In this document: one piece after another, positions 45,961-58,379 of the stretch | How positions within the stretch are numbered: the first letter of the stretch is position 1 | Layout of the letters: every line of letters starts with the position of its first letter | Assembly (NCBI GenBank): GCA_951799445.1 | Contig: OX637287.1 | Coordinates: 45,165,724 to 45,229,723 of the forward strand | Reading direction: 5' to 3' | Origin: Pseudisothecium myosuroides | Lineage: Eukaryota; Streptophyta; Bryopsida; Hypnales; Lembophyllaceae | Length of the DNA stretch: 64,000 nt | Notes under the pieces: model-generated | The model's input: only the letters and a program-made list of their open reading frames with translations | Told to the model about the DNA's origin: nothing | The model's database searches: none | Made by a program: the position numbers and the translations under genes

Positions 45961-47132
45961 TAAACCCTAAACCCTATGCCCAAGCTCCGACCTTAGTGAT
46001 GTACGTTTTGTGGTTTGCAGTGCCCCTCAAAAAATTACAAAATGAAATATTTGCGTTTTTTTTTATAATTTATAATAGCTCGAAAGAAGCCTGGAAGCTT
46101 ATCATTAAATTAGTCCTTTAACCCTGAAATCCTGTTTTGAACTTTTGCATATACCTTTGTACAAATATATTATTTACTTCAGTTTCATCACATTGATTGT
46201 AAGGGGACATTTTTTTAAAAGATTCAAGCATAATTTGTTTGAATGAGAAGTTATTTGGATGAAATGTTGTTGTAAAGCACTTTGTTCATCATCTAGAATA
46301 TAGGCTTTTGGAATTAATTTCCTTGGTCTAAAAGTTATTGAAAGTGCATCATTCATATAGGAGTGATTAAACAAAATAAAAGTTTGGTTTACTTTTCTTT
46401 GAAGTAAAAGTAATGTAAACAATTCTTCAAACAATCCTTGTAAACCCCGGGAAGATCATTACAAACTGGGAAACAAACCTAGTAATTTTGTGCAAAAACA
46501 AATTTACAAATTGGAAACTTGTGGCCAGAGAAAGAGGCTTTAGATTTGTCAATAGAAAATCTTTAATATTGTTACAAAATGTTGTTTTTATTCATGTTAT
46601 TTTAATTATTTTATATTTTGTATTATATCACTTTACTTGATTTTCTAGTAATGTTGTGGTAGTTGAAAATATTTTTTTATCCACATAGTATTTTATGACA
46701 TGCAAAACATTATTAAACAAAACATATGGTCTCCAAAGTCTTGTTTGAGGCTTAAGAATATTAGCTCAGAGCAAGAGAATTATCCTTAGCATGAGTGAAG
46801 GAGGTGAAGCTACCTCATATAACATTTAGTGGCCTAGATGCCTAACTCTTCTTTAAATCAATTGAAGAATGTTAGTGAACAATGTTGAATTGTATACCCA
46901 ATGGTCAAGGGCGGTAAAAAACATTTCTAAAACAAATGCCAAAATTGTTGGGATAGAAATTTATAAAAATAAAACAAAAAATAAAAAATAAAAATTCATG
47001 AAAAAAAAATAATTGTCTTCTTTTTAGGCATCTTCTTAATTACATTTGCCAACTATAATTAATTATTCAATAGCGAATGCCGACCCCAACCATTAGGTAC
47101 TATATATGATATTTTACATGATGTTTTATATA
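45961..47132. other. AT-rich intergenic DNA, no gene seen
   Basis: Long AT-rich stretches without a supported gene. TTAACCCTGAAATCC near 46118 may be a lone decayed end of the TTAA family. Confidence 0.35.
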
Positions 47133-47249
47133 TAGGATAATCCCTTCTTTGTTGGGAATTATGACAAAAAAATGCGATGAAGAGGAGGGCACAGTGCAAC
47201 AAGGAATCACATTTTTTGTTATAATTCCCGATGAAGAGGGGATTACCTA
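47133..47249. mobile_element. TA-flanked hairpin element (117 bp)
   Basis: GGATAATCCCTTCTTTGTTG and the following GGGAATTATGACAAAAAAATG face a right arm whose reverse complement reads GGTAATCCCCTCTTCATCGG, then GAATTATAACAAAAAATGTG. TA lies directly outside both ends. Short arms, small size and TA flanks fit a Stowaway/mariner-type miniature element. Confidence 0.6.
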
Positions 47250-48454
47250 ATGTAAACATGACATATCCATAAAACAATAGTCACTACCCTATTACATGTT
47301 TTCATTTGCACTTCTAAAGCATGTATCTAATCATATAGCACAATCAGAGCATTAGGGGAGGCAACCCATTCCTGATCCCCCCATTGTGGCAACACAAGGT
47401 GGTCTATTTCCGTATATTTCTAGAGGAATAAATTATCTATTCTGACGGTCATTGATTGGTCAACAATTAACCATCACACAAATGAAGCATTGTCCATTTT
47501 GTTTCAAGCGCTTGGTTAGAATTGGGGAAACCATCTCACATCAGAATGGAAAGAACCTAGTCTATCACTCAAAAATTCATGGTAATTCCATTTTGCAATA
47601 CAAAATCTGGAAATTTATGGAAAATCTCCTGTCTATTTTTGCACACTGAAAAATTGATCCACTGAAGAACCGCGCCCTCCAGATACGTGGAATGCTTAAG
47701 TAATCGGAAATGGGTTGCCTCCCCTAAATAGTAGTGAAGGTTTCATGTCACAAACCTGAGGAAGCAAATACCAATTTACGGCAACTGACGCTGTTCCTAC
47801 AAGAGTATCTCCTACCCAAAGGTATCCCATGAACACAATGACATTGCGGTATTCAAGACTGCGAAGTCGAAACCTGCTACTGAAAATCCTAAAGCAAGAA
47901 GTCATATTCCACGATGCCATTTGGAAAATGGAATGAAATGAGTCCAGGGAGGCCACCACAACAGAAATCAGTGACTGAGATCATCAACCTTGCACGTACA
48001 TTAAGAGCCTTGCTTACATGATTGCTCCTCCAGGAGATCAATCACAACACTACTAACAGTGGTGGGTAGTACAGTAACCGATCGAACAATGCAAGTTCTC
48101 CAACGCCAGGAGGTTCTGAATTATAGTTGCAAGCAGCAGTCGTCGGTCATGTGCATGAATGTGCCTACTACGTACGTATACCCACACTCTCGATTCCGAA
48201 TTGCAGAAAATTATTGCTTGACACTCGATCTTGCTTGCACACACAGTCGGTCAGGCTCATACATAATTCGAGCCCCTCCACAGAATCTCCTCCTTGATTC
48301 AAAACTCTACCTAGTACCATACCCTCGAATTTTTCTCTACTATGGTACAAGTGGGACTGTTCTAGATCGAGCCTGCCTGCATGACCTCTTTGGCCGGACG
48401 ATTAGTTGCAGCAGTGGAATATTCTGTCACCTGCAATTGGAACGGAGAGGATCC
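47250..48454. other. Intergenic DNA downstream of the receptor kinase, no gene seen
   Basis: Composition is less extreme from about 47700 onward, and open frames appear on both strands (for example 48059-48475), but none has a recognisable domain or splice structure. Confidence 0.35.
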
Positions 48455-48790
48455 GTTAACCATGCAGTACATTAAAGGCTCCATTGACCATACAAATGAA
48501 CATTGATCTGTGCTAGAAGTGTGCAAACACTTAATCTATTGACATGCAATTTTTTGCAGTTCAGTTTAGCTCAACACAATATAAGTGTGCAAAATTTGAG
48601 ATGGCGCAAGTTTCCGTTAATCATACAGTACTTTAGAGGCTCCTTTGACCATACAATGAACTTTGATTTGTGCTAGAAGTGTGAAAACACTTAATCTATT
48701 GATATGTAATCTTTTGCAATTGATGTTTAGCTCAACATAATATAAATGTGCAAAATTTTAGATGGCGCAAGTTTCTAGAACCTCTACCTT
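48455..48790. repeat. Two tandem copies of a ~165-bp repeat 3' of the receptor kinase
   Basis: CATACA(A)ATGAAC(A/T)TTGAT, GTGCTAGAAGTGTG, AAACACTTAATCTATTGA and TTTAGCTCAACA occur in the same order at about 48485-48610 and 48640-48775. A diverged relative lies in intron 5 of the receptor kinase (about 51690-51815). Confidence 0.65.
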
Positions 48791-48857
48791 TACTGTATGG
48801 TGAATGGTGAATGGAGACTTGAGATTACTAACTCACCAGTATACTGTGAAGACGATC

Positions 48858-51800
48858 TCACACACAGACTAGTCTCAGGTCTTGGGGCTTGAATGCATCA
48901 GGGGCCGCAAGCTCTCGAGAATCAGCTGCGCTTTTGCTCTTGGGCTTCACGTCGGAAAGCATTTGCACCACGTCTCGCATGGTGGGTCTGTCAACTGGCA
49001 AGTCGCTGGAACAGAGGAGCGCCACTCTCAGCACCAGCATCACCTCCTGCAACAACAACAACAACGGAAACAGCAGCATGGCATGAGCACACAACGTAAC
49101 CCTAATTGCTTGCAAGGAAATTCTAGGCTGGCTTGTAACGAAGGACCTGGAAGAGGAAACTGAGCATACTGCAAGGTTTCTTCCTCCAGACACCGTTGCT
49201 TTGAAGTCCTCTGATTATAGTTTCAGAGTGCTCTTCGATGAAGCTCATTAATCTCTTCGATGAAGCTCTTTGATGAGCTCACAACATAACCCTAATTACT
49301 TGCAATGCAATTCTAGGCTAGCTACTAATATGAGGACCTGGAGGAGGAGACTGAGCGTATTATAAGAGGATTCTCTCTCCAGAGGCGATGCTTTGAAGAA
49401 CCCCAGATGAAGACCCCCAATCTCGGCTTCAGGGTGCTCTTCGAAGAATCTCATGAATCGCAAACGTCTTTGTGACAAGGTCAAAACAACTACTCGGTCA
49501 TGTAGGCCATCCAGCTTACGGTCTAATCATAAAATAAATTTACAAAACAGGATCCCTACCGATTGATCTCATTGACCTCTGGTATTTTGTTGGTACATTA
49601 GGGTTTTCTTAACTTTCGGGTCTTCAACAGTTCAGATAGAACTCCGTTACATAGTTACTAAAGCTACCTCCCACTGACTCTTTATTCATGTTGCTCACTG
49701 GGCCAACTTTATTCTTCCTCTGTTTCAAGAATGTTATGCCATCATTCAAACTAGGTCATAATGAAAAAATTGGGATAATAGATGTGGTAAGATTAGGGTT
49801 TCAGGGTTTAGAATTTGGACTGGCAAGGAAGTGCAGCATGCATTGCTTGTGATTATTGAGGATTTTCTTACTTGGAGAGGAACACCAACGCCGCCCATTC
49901 GAGGATCCAACACGTCAAGAACACCGTCTTTCGTCTGAATCTTGCGTCGCACCCATTGCACGATGTCCACGCCATCGCCAAACTCAGTTTCAATGGGTCG
50001 CTTCCCTGTCAGAAGCTCCATGAGCACCACGCCGAAGCTGTAGATGTCGCTTTTCTCGTTCACCTTCAGCGTGTACGCATATTCTGCAAACTCAATGAAC
50101 TTCCCTGTTTGAGTACTCATACTTAAAACTGCAATGTAGTTTGATTGCCAGATTTTGAGAAGTTTGATTACCAGGTGCAATGTAGCCGTAGGAGCCGGCG
50201 ATCGATGACATGGACTCCGACTTGCCAGTGTCCTGGAAGAGCTTGGCAAGTCCGAAGTCAGCAACGTGAGCCTGGAATGTGGAGTCCAGGAGAATGTTGT
50301 TGGACTTCACGTCACGGTGGACGATCAGTGGGGAACAGTCGTGGTGTAAATAGCAGAGCCCATGCGCTGCTTGCACTGCAATGTTGTATCTGCCCATTTT
50401 GTCACCACAAAGGCTCATGTAAGTGCAAAACAAGAAGCTAATCGAAAGTAATGCACAATTCTTGTATGTCTCTTTCCCAATAATCCTTACAGCAATCCTC
50501 AGCACAACCCTACCTGATTGAAAAATTCGAACACCCTATTTGATAATCTTAGAAAGAATGTATGTCACTATTCTTGGATTCACGTGTTAACTTTTGAACC
50601 CTTATAACTTTTGCAAATGGTATTCAAATCATGCATTCTTTGATGCATTGGAAGCCTCTTCGAATTGCTAGCCAGAATATTCAAAATCTGACCATTATAG
50701 CAACTAAATACGTGGGGGAACCTGCGAGAGAGAGCATATGCTGAAATCTTAAGGCTACCGGGCTTTGGCAATGGAGCTCAGTACCTTGTTTCCCAGTCGA
50801 GCTTCTCCGATCTCTCCTTACTGTGCAGAAGCTCTCCCAAGCTGCCGTTGGGCATGTACTCGTAGATGAGGAGGTTGGTCTCGTGGTTGGAGCAGCAGCC
50901 TAGCAGTCGCACGATGTTCCTGTGCCGAATCTTGCCCAGCGTTTGAATCTCGGCGGAGAAGCCATGGTCGTGGGCCGCCCCTTTGCCCTCACCCGCTAGA
51001 CGCTTCACGGCCACCACCTGGCCATTGGACATGACGCCTTTGTACACCGTGCCTGCGCCGCCTCGGCCGATGATGTTCTCCTCGTCCAAGCAGTCCAGCA
51101 CCTGCACATGTATGGACACAGGACGGTTCAAACACTAAACCCTCACCCTATTCCATCGGTAGGAAATGTAGGGATATGATTTTTTCATTAGAGAAGCAAG
51201 TAAAGTGGAAAAATATGAACCCTCAAGTGCTTGATTTCCACTTCTACATCAAGATTCTCCTTTTTCTTCCCATTTGAGTCCTATGGGATTCTGAGTTCGC
51301 AATCTTAGTTCCTTCTTTCCGTATCGAGTCCTATGTGATTCTAAGTTCGCATTCTTGACTTTCTTGTCTTCCTTCTTTCTGTTTCGAGTCCTACATGATT
51401 CTAAGATAGCATTCTCATCAAAAAATACTATCGTCCTCAGTTGAGGATTCAAGTCTCGTTTGAAAATCACAAACGCAAGTCGCAATACACTCCTCATGAG
51501 TTTCCAGAAAGGATGTCCAAGATGAAGTAATTCCACATTGCGCAACACATTAGCTTAACACGAAATAAAAGTGTAAACTTTCAGATGGTGTACGTTTCCC
51601 GATTGTTGTAGCGAAAGGTTCACCTGTGTGGTGAACGGAACCTCTCCCTTCCTGTATGGTGAATGGAGACTGCATTAGAGACTCCATTGCCCATACAGGT
51701 GAGCTTTGATTTGCGCCAACTTTGAAAGCACTTAATCCATGCCAGTGCCATTTAATTATTTATTATTGATGTTTAGCTCAACAAAAAACAAATGTGCAAA

Positions 51801-54800
51801 CTTTTAGATGATGCAATACAACCTGTGAATGCAGACTTGACATTACCTGGGAGGCGGTGAGATCCAACCTCGAGAATGCCGTGAGCTTCCACGGCCGCGT
51901 GGTGGCCTCCCTCCTGAAATACTCACAAATGTACCACCGATACTTTTTGAAAAAACAGCAGACGCCCACCAGGAGCACCACCAGTGCCGCTGAGAATAAC
52001 GACGCCACCAGCCAAGCCAACAAGTTGCCGCCGTGGTGGTGACCGCCATGGTGGGAAGCAGGGCCAAAGGCGCCATCAACACCTGCAGGGCAGGGCTTCA
52101 GCAAGCCTCCGCACAGAAATGGGTTGCCTTCGAAAGAGGAGATGTTGTAAGAGTCGAAGTGAGGGATGGGGCCAGACAAGTTGTTGAAGCTGAAGTCGAA
52201 GACGTTGAGCGTTTGAAGCATTTGGAGTTGAGGGGGGATGCGGCCTGACAACTGTGCATATTCAACATTGTGCATTAGTTGGCTGGGGTAACCCAAAAAA
52301 AAATTCAATCAAATTACTGAATTGGTCTGTACTCTAGAACGGGATCAATCCACGCAGATGGATTGGGGTGTCTTTGATGCATAGTGCATTGGAAATATGC
52401 TAGAATATACTCCCTCCAGGAACGTTTGGAACAACGTTTGAAACTTTTGTGGCAACGTTGCTGATAACACAAAAGTTAACGTGATTCCAATGTTAACATT
52501 CAACGTTGCTACTTACTGTTCTCCACAGAGAAGAACGTTCTTGAATATGCTTCTGAAACGACGTTAGGATGTTTGCAGATTGAAGTACGTTTCAAAATTT
52601 TCATGATCGCTGAAAAACGTTGCTGAAGCATCTCCCAAAAGGTTGCTACAAGTGTTTCAAACGTTGCTACAAAAGTTGCTACTCCCTCCAAATTCTAGTA
52701 GTTTGCTGAAAACTTTATAGGTGTTGCTTGTTGAATAGTGACATATACTGTAGAACTAGCGTGCGGGATAGTGGAGTGGAAACAGGTGTAGCTTACTGGT
52801 CCCTAATTGTAAAATGTAGACACGTAGACCTGAAGTTGTATGCCATTGACTTAAGATTACGACTCTAAAATCTTAGACAATGTTGGATACACGTCGTTTA
52901 CGAGGACAATTATAAACCTATAAAAGTATAAGAATTCAAGTCACCTTCGAACCTCCATACTTTTGCATACCGTATCCAAATTCCTCAATCTTTGTTCCGT
53001 CACAACCCTCTCCCCAATCCCAACAAGAACAGACCATCACCCCAGTCTCGTACCTGATTGTGCGACAAATTCAACAGATACAAATCCGGAATATACTCCA
53101 CCTGCGGCGGAATCTCTCCCGTCAGCCCATTCCTGCTCAAATCCAGACTCCCCAGCTTCTTACAGTTCGAGATCTCCAACGGAATCCCTCCCGTGAACTC
53201 GTTCCCACTCACATCCAACTCATTCAGACTCTGCATATCACAGATCTGAGGCGGAATGTTTCCCTCAAACCGATTATTTGCGATCAGAAACGACTGCAAC
53301 ATGGGCAAGTTCCCAATGCTCTCCGGCACTTTACTACTCAAGTTGTTATCCGAGAAGTCGAGGTAGTTCAAGAGTGGAGAATCAATAATCTCAGAAGGGA
53401 TGGGTCCCATGATTCGGTTCCTCTGAATCTCCACCATGGTGATGTTGGGCAGGCCGAGGAGACCAAGAGGGATGGAGCCGTTGAGGAGGTTGTTGCTGAC
53501 GCGGAGCTTAACCAGGCTGAGGCAGTTGCCGAGAGACTCAGGGATGGGGCCTGTGAGGAAGTTGTCTTTGACTATGAGCCATTGGAGCTTTTGTCCCGAG
53601 CAGAGGTCGGGGGGGATGGTGCCGTTGAGGAAGTTGGAGGACAGGTCCAGTCGGGTGAGGTTGAAGTTTTGGCCTAAGGAGGGGGGGATGGGACCGGTGA
53701 GCTTGTTAGACCACAATTGGAGGACCTGGAACCGCAATACCACCATTTTAGGACTTGCAACAACAAGCTTGAAAGTTGAATCAATATTGTTTATTTCAAG
53801 TAGGAGGGAGATCGTGATAATTGAAACAAGCAACTTGTAGCTACGAGAGGCACGCCCTTCCCTTCCCTTTAGCACTGACTCAGTTTTCAAGTAAGGTCCT
53901 ACTCAAACTTCCTCACATTCAGCTTTTGTCAATATGCAAGGCCTCAATTCTTCCCTTGGGTCGAGAGCCATTAATTGGATGTCTTTGTGAAACATTGGAA
54001 GCAACAAGTGTCCTAGTCACCTCAACGAGGTAGCTTGACTGTATCTTGTTATCGCAGTAGGGCACTTTAGAGCCATGGAAACGTCATCTCTTTATCTCTT
54101 CATGGTCATTCTGGGTACTTGGACTAATGTAAATTGAAATTGAACTGGAGAAGGTGAAACAAATAAAATGCGATTCGTGCTGCAGTCAAGAAAATAAAAA
54201 CTTGCAAAAATGAAGATTTTCTGTCTCGATTCTTGTCACTTGAGAGTCGTAATTCATTTAGCCTCAAAAACTCCAAATCTACATTCCCACTCCTACTGTG
54301 CTCTACCAGGCTCTCTTATGGGTTAAACTGATGCAAAAACTTACTAGTTAGTATCCTCTACCGACTGTTAGTGACGGGGTGGATTCGTGCAGATTGAATT
54401 ACAGTAAATATATATGTGATAGGGTCTCACTGGGTGGGGACATATAACTGTAGATATATTATTACCCTTAAATCTCTCCTTGTAATGATCGATGTACTAT
54501 CTGCTCATTATATCCTTCGTGTTTTATCCTAATTAAATATTTAAGATAAGGTGTAGGATAATGCTTTAACCCCCAAGAGTCATATGATGGTCACTCGGTG
54601 CTTCATGATTTCTGTGCAAGGATGTAGGCAAACTTGCAACAATGAAGATTTTATGTCTAGCGTCCTCTCATGCTCCAATTTGTTTTGCCAAAAGAGCTCC
54701 AGATCTACATTCCCCTCCCTCCTCCTAGGGACTCTGAGACTCTTAGAGGTGAAATCCATACTCACCTGCAAGTTGGGCATGTCTCCGATGAAGTCGGGAA

Positions 54801-57398
54801 TGCTGCCCTCAAACTGGTTGTTCATCAAGCTGAGGAGCTCCAGTTTCTGCAAATAGATGAGCGCGGGCGGAATGAGTCCGCTGAAGTTGTTGAACGAGAG
54901 GTCCAGCGACTGCAAGTTCACGATGTTGCCGATCTGCACGGGGACCACGCCCACGAGCTCGTTCAGCTGCAGAAAGAGCGTGTCCAGGTTGCCCAGCTTG
55001 CCGAGCTCCGCGGGGATGCTGCCCGTCAAGCCGCAGCTACCCATGTCCAGGCGAACCAGGCTGGTGAGGTTCCCAAAGGAAGGGGGGATGCCGGAGCTGT
55101 AGTTGTTGTAGTAGCCGATGTACAGCTCTTGCAGACCTACATATATGCCACACGGAATATAATGTTAAACTCTAATTCAGAATTAGGGGTTGCTGGTGGA
55201 CTGAGTGAGGATCTAAGGGTGCAGGAGATGCTAATTTTCTGTTATGCTTTGAAGAGTGACTTTGGATTGCAAGGGTTGAAGCAACACGCTTGAGAAATCG
55301 AGGTTCAAATTTGAATAAGCGTCATGTGCAACTACTTTAAGTTGGTTGCACCTTGCTTGAAGCAAGAAGCTTGAGATAGCAAGCTTCAAAATGGATCCTG
55401 CATCATGTGCCACTACATTAAGTTGCACAGGCTAAAGCAAAAAGCTTAAATTTCGAACGAGCCTCATGTGCAACTACTTTAAGTTTCACAGGCTGAAGCA
55501 ACGAGCTTGAGATAACAAGCTAAAAATTAGAGCCAATGTCATCTGTAAATTTGAAATAACCGGCAATGACGTTGGTTCAAATTTCATTGAAAAACCCGGC
55601 AAGGTTGAGAAATTCAACGTCATCTGTAACTTAAAAGCAACGTCGTCTGCAACTACTTTAGATTGCACAGCTAATTTGAACCGAAGTCATAAGTAACTAC
55701 TCTAGAGTGTTATGGACAAAGCAACAACCTTGAGATAATAAGCTTTAAATTTGAACCAACATCATGTGAACCTAGCAGTAATATAACAAGCTGGAAATAA
55801 TCCATTGTACTTATAACACCTTGAAATGTGTTTATTTTTTAAATTGCCATAATCCCTCAAATAATTTTAGCATGCCTCATAGGAGCCATGTAACCGCCTT
55901 GCTTCTTGGACTAGAGAAATGGAAATTGCACAACTAAAGGTGGAGGATGTCTTGTTATCTCAACCTTGTTACTTCTGTCAATCTAAAAGTGACCCTTACG
56001 TTGCTGGCAGCGGTGGTAGTAATCTTACCTTGAAGTTTGCCAAGGTCAGGAGGAATGGGTCCAGTGAGAGAGTTGCCATTGAGGCCCAAGTACTTGAGAA
56101 CAGGGAAACTCCCATATTGTGGTGGAATGCTCCCGTCGAAATAGTTGCCTCCAAGGCTCAGGTGCTCCAAGGTAGGGATGAGCCAGAGGTCACCCGGAAG
56201 TGGGCCAGAGAAGTTATTGTTGAAGCAATCCAACACCTTCCAATGCCACGATTTTCACGTCAAGAGACCAGTGGGAGCAGGTGCTTACAACGACACAATT
56301 AATCGACATTATGAAATTTCATTCCAGCCCGTTCATTTAGTTCAATGTGCAAGTGCCTATACCAAGACACACCATGTTTATCTTAAGTATAAACAAACAA
56401 TTTTCCTTGTTGCATGTAATTTAGCTAGCTTTTTGTTATCCGGATTAATGAGTCTGGTTCCTGTGACGATTTCTGTGATAACGAAACCATTTTAACATCT
56501 CAATGTCGTTCTAGGTTGCTCTTTCCATTCGTGGGAATTTCAAAATGGGAAGACAACAGAAAGGCTATTTTAATAACACAGTATTCCAATTATTCAAGGA
56601 CAGTTGAGTCATACCAGCAGTAGCCAGGATCCTGTTCGTTACAACGAGTCCCGTGTGATTTAACCCCTAAAGGACCAATTGCAAGGATTCACAATTTTGA
56701 AAATGGCAAGTTCAAATGACTATATAATTGTGAAAACTACAAGTCACACGTGGTTAGATTTTACATCACCAGAATCACTGAAGAACTTTAAATGCGTTGG
56801 TAAGAAAACAAAGAAAATGCAACAAAAGAAAGTACATGTATGACCCCCTCAAAACTGCAAAAACGTAGTGACGCCCAATTCGGGTCTCTTGGTCTTAAAA
56901 CAATCAAAAGAACCTCTATACTCAAATGTGTTCGATTTGCCGGCATCTTACCTGCAGTGACTGGAGCATTGAGACTTTCGCAGGCAACGCCCCGTTGAAG
57001 TTGTTGTTGGAGATGTTGAAATACTGCAGCTTCAGCAGAGTAGAAACCTCCACCGGCACCATCCCAGTAAAGTTGTTGAACTCGATGGAGATTTTCTCCA
57101 AGTTCTTCAACCTTCCCAGATCGGCCGACAACGTCCCCGTGAGGTTCATGTGTGCCCAATACAACCCCACCACGGAAGACATGTTGTTGCACGCAATGCC
57201 ACCCCACAGACACGGCGTGACAGTGCCATTCAACTTCCAGCTCTCCAAATGGTTCAACGGATCGGCGAAGCTGGCCTTCATGGCCAACAAAGCCAACCCC
57301 TCCTCCGAAAGAGGGTCACTGAACCCCCTTCCAACGCACAGCAACAACACCATGGTTTTGCACAAAACACCCCATTTTTCAAGCTCATTCTTCCCCAT
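48858..57398 (-). CDS. CLV1: CLAVATA1/BAM-type LRR receptor kinase
   Basis: Nine exons, minus strand: 57398-56952, 56236-56029, 55136-54766, 53725-53054, 52251-51847, 51101-50785, 50389-50172, 50083-49872, 49046-48858. Phases close, giving 1012 residues. A signal peptide (about 1-27) precedes an LRR N-cap with CLWGGIAC and about 20 leucine-rich repeats; [12 protein letters not shown] and [13 protein letters not shown] are characteristic of the CLV1/BAM clade. The membrane segment is at about 643-666. The kinase has glycine loop [11 protein letters not shown] from 713, lysine K734 (VAVKRL), HRD at 831-833, DFG from 851 and [12 protein letters not shown], so it should be an active RD kinase. 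In other land plants this clade binds CLE peptides and controls stem-cell activity and division planes. Eight introns is unusual: flowering-plant members have one or two. Confidence 0.94.
51651..51699. repeat. Short perfect-stem hairpin in receptor-kinase intron 5
   Basis: CCTGTATGGTGAATGGAGAC on the left pairs with a right arm reading AGAGACTCCATTGCCCATACAGG (reverse complement CCTGTATGGGCAATGGAGTC), leaving a tiny loop. TGTATGGTGAATGG also occurs near 48795-48815 beyond the stop codon, next to related repeats. Confidence 0.55.
52252..53053. other. Receptor-kinase intron 4
   Basis: An 802-bp intron. From about 52420 to 52690 it contains a remarkable density of AACGTT motifs (GGAACGTTTGGAACAACGTT, GGCAACGTTGC, CAACGTTGCT and others), suggesting a locally amplified short word. 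No gene inside. Confidence 0.5.
53726..54765. other. Receptor-kinase intron 3
   Basis: A 1040-bp intron. TTAACCCCCAAGAGTCATATG at 54566 looks like a lone left end of the TTAA family; no matching right end is visible before the exon at 54766. No internal gene. Confidence 0.4.
55300..55775. repeat. Degenerate minisatellite in receptor-kinase intron 2
   Basis: Five or six imperfect units of about 60-90 bp, each built from CATGTGCAACTACTTTAAGTT, GCACAGGCTGAAGCAA, GCTTGAGATAACAAGCTT and AATTTGAAC. Clear starts lie near 55319, 55402, 55463, 55645, 55686 and 55761. The array fills more than half of the intron. Confidence 0.7.
56660..56898. mobile_element. TTAA-type miniature element in receptor-kinase intron 1 (239 bp)
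   Basis: It starts TTAACCCCTAAAGGACCAA at 56660 and ends CTTGGTCTTAA at 56898. Length and interior blocks match the copy in ClpC intron 2. It ends 54 bp from the exon 1 donor. Confidence 0.7.
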
Positions 57399-57440
57399 TT
57401 CTGATCACCAATTTCGTTGTGGATCCACCAAGCTCAAAGT

Positions 57441-57458
57441 TTAGACGCTCCTCCTCAT
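57441..57458 (-). promoter_or_regulatory. Possible upstream mini-ORF of the receptor kinase
   Basis: Within the presumed leader, CCACCATGAGG starts a frame encoding MRRSV and ending TAA, 42 bases before the main start codon. Its context is stronger than that of the main ATG (AGAAATGGGG). If transcribed, it could reduce translation of the receptor. The transcription start is unknown. Confidence 0.4.
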
Positions 57459-58379
57459 GGTGGACTCCTTGAAACTCTCACAGGGAATCGAAAAGGGAAC
57501 CCAAAATGGAACCCAAAATGAGACCCAAAATGGACAGGATCTCAGAGGTTGGGGGCAATGATTTTGAGGTTAGAGCTCTGCACACAAGACGACGCACAGC
57601 TATGGCTATCATGCTCTGCCGGCTGTCTGGTATGATGGAGGAATATCGACCCCACCACAGGAATGACACATCGTCTCTTTGTGCCAGTAAGAGCCCCAAA
57701 TGTGATTTTCATAAGTAAGTTAGCTCAGGTCAGTGGCAAAAGACTCCTATATATGGTAGAAATTCAAATTTACGAGAGACTGGCTTTTCCATTTTGGTAG
57801 CTGTAAGGTTTGGGGGTAGAAGTCTTGCTAAATTTAGCCACAATTTGTGAACACTGCGAATCTCTGCCCTCTGGTTAGTTAATAAGAGCCCTGCAAGCAA
57901 GAGACTGGGACTGGTGGGTGGATGTGGGGTCGCTTTCTTAACGCCTCCGGTACTTCCACAGCAAAAAACGCACTGACAGCATTTGAGTTTGGTGTATTGG
58001 AACATGGTATTCTAACCGCCTGATGTATTGCTACGTACTGAGAGGGGTACTCTACACTCTCGTTGTAACGGTGTTTCGTTTTCACGGTTTTCTGCAGGTT
58101 GGTTCAATTTGTGGCACCTGCCATAGCTTCAACTATCTGCGACCAACTATGCAATTTTCTGTAATTCTACAGGCAAGAAGATTGTTGTCTTTTCGTTGAG
58201 ATTTTCTGTGGAAATCGAAACGTAGCTTGGCTCCATTAAAGTAACGAATGATTCTCTTGCTCTGATGAAACCCATTCTGAGTGGTAACTATGTTCTATGT
58301 AGAGAATGCTCCCGCACTGCACATTTCAGTAGCTATTCCCCCCACATTCTCCTAAGAAACCGAACCCGTTGAGCAATCT
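57459..58379 (-). promoter_or_regulatory. Upstream region of the receptor kinase
   Basis: Probable leader and promoter. Overlapping frames at 57478-58085 have no recognisable domain. No element can be assigned. Confidence 0.35.

Noticed and set aside
52033..54033. Plus-strand frames up to 205 codons opposite the receptor kinase
   Set aside because: They are antisense shadows of LRR exons; the regular LRR codons keep the opposite strand open.
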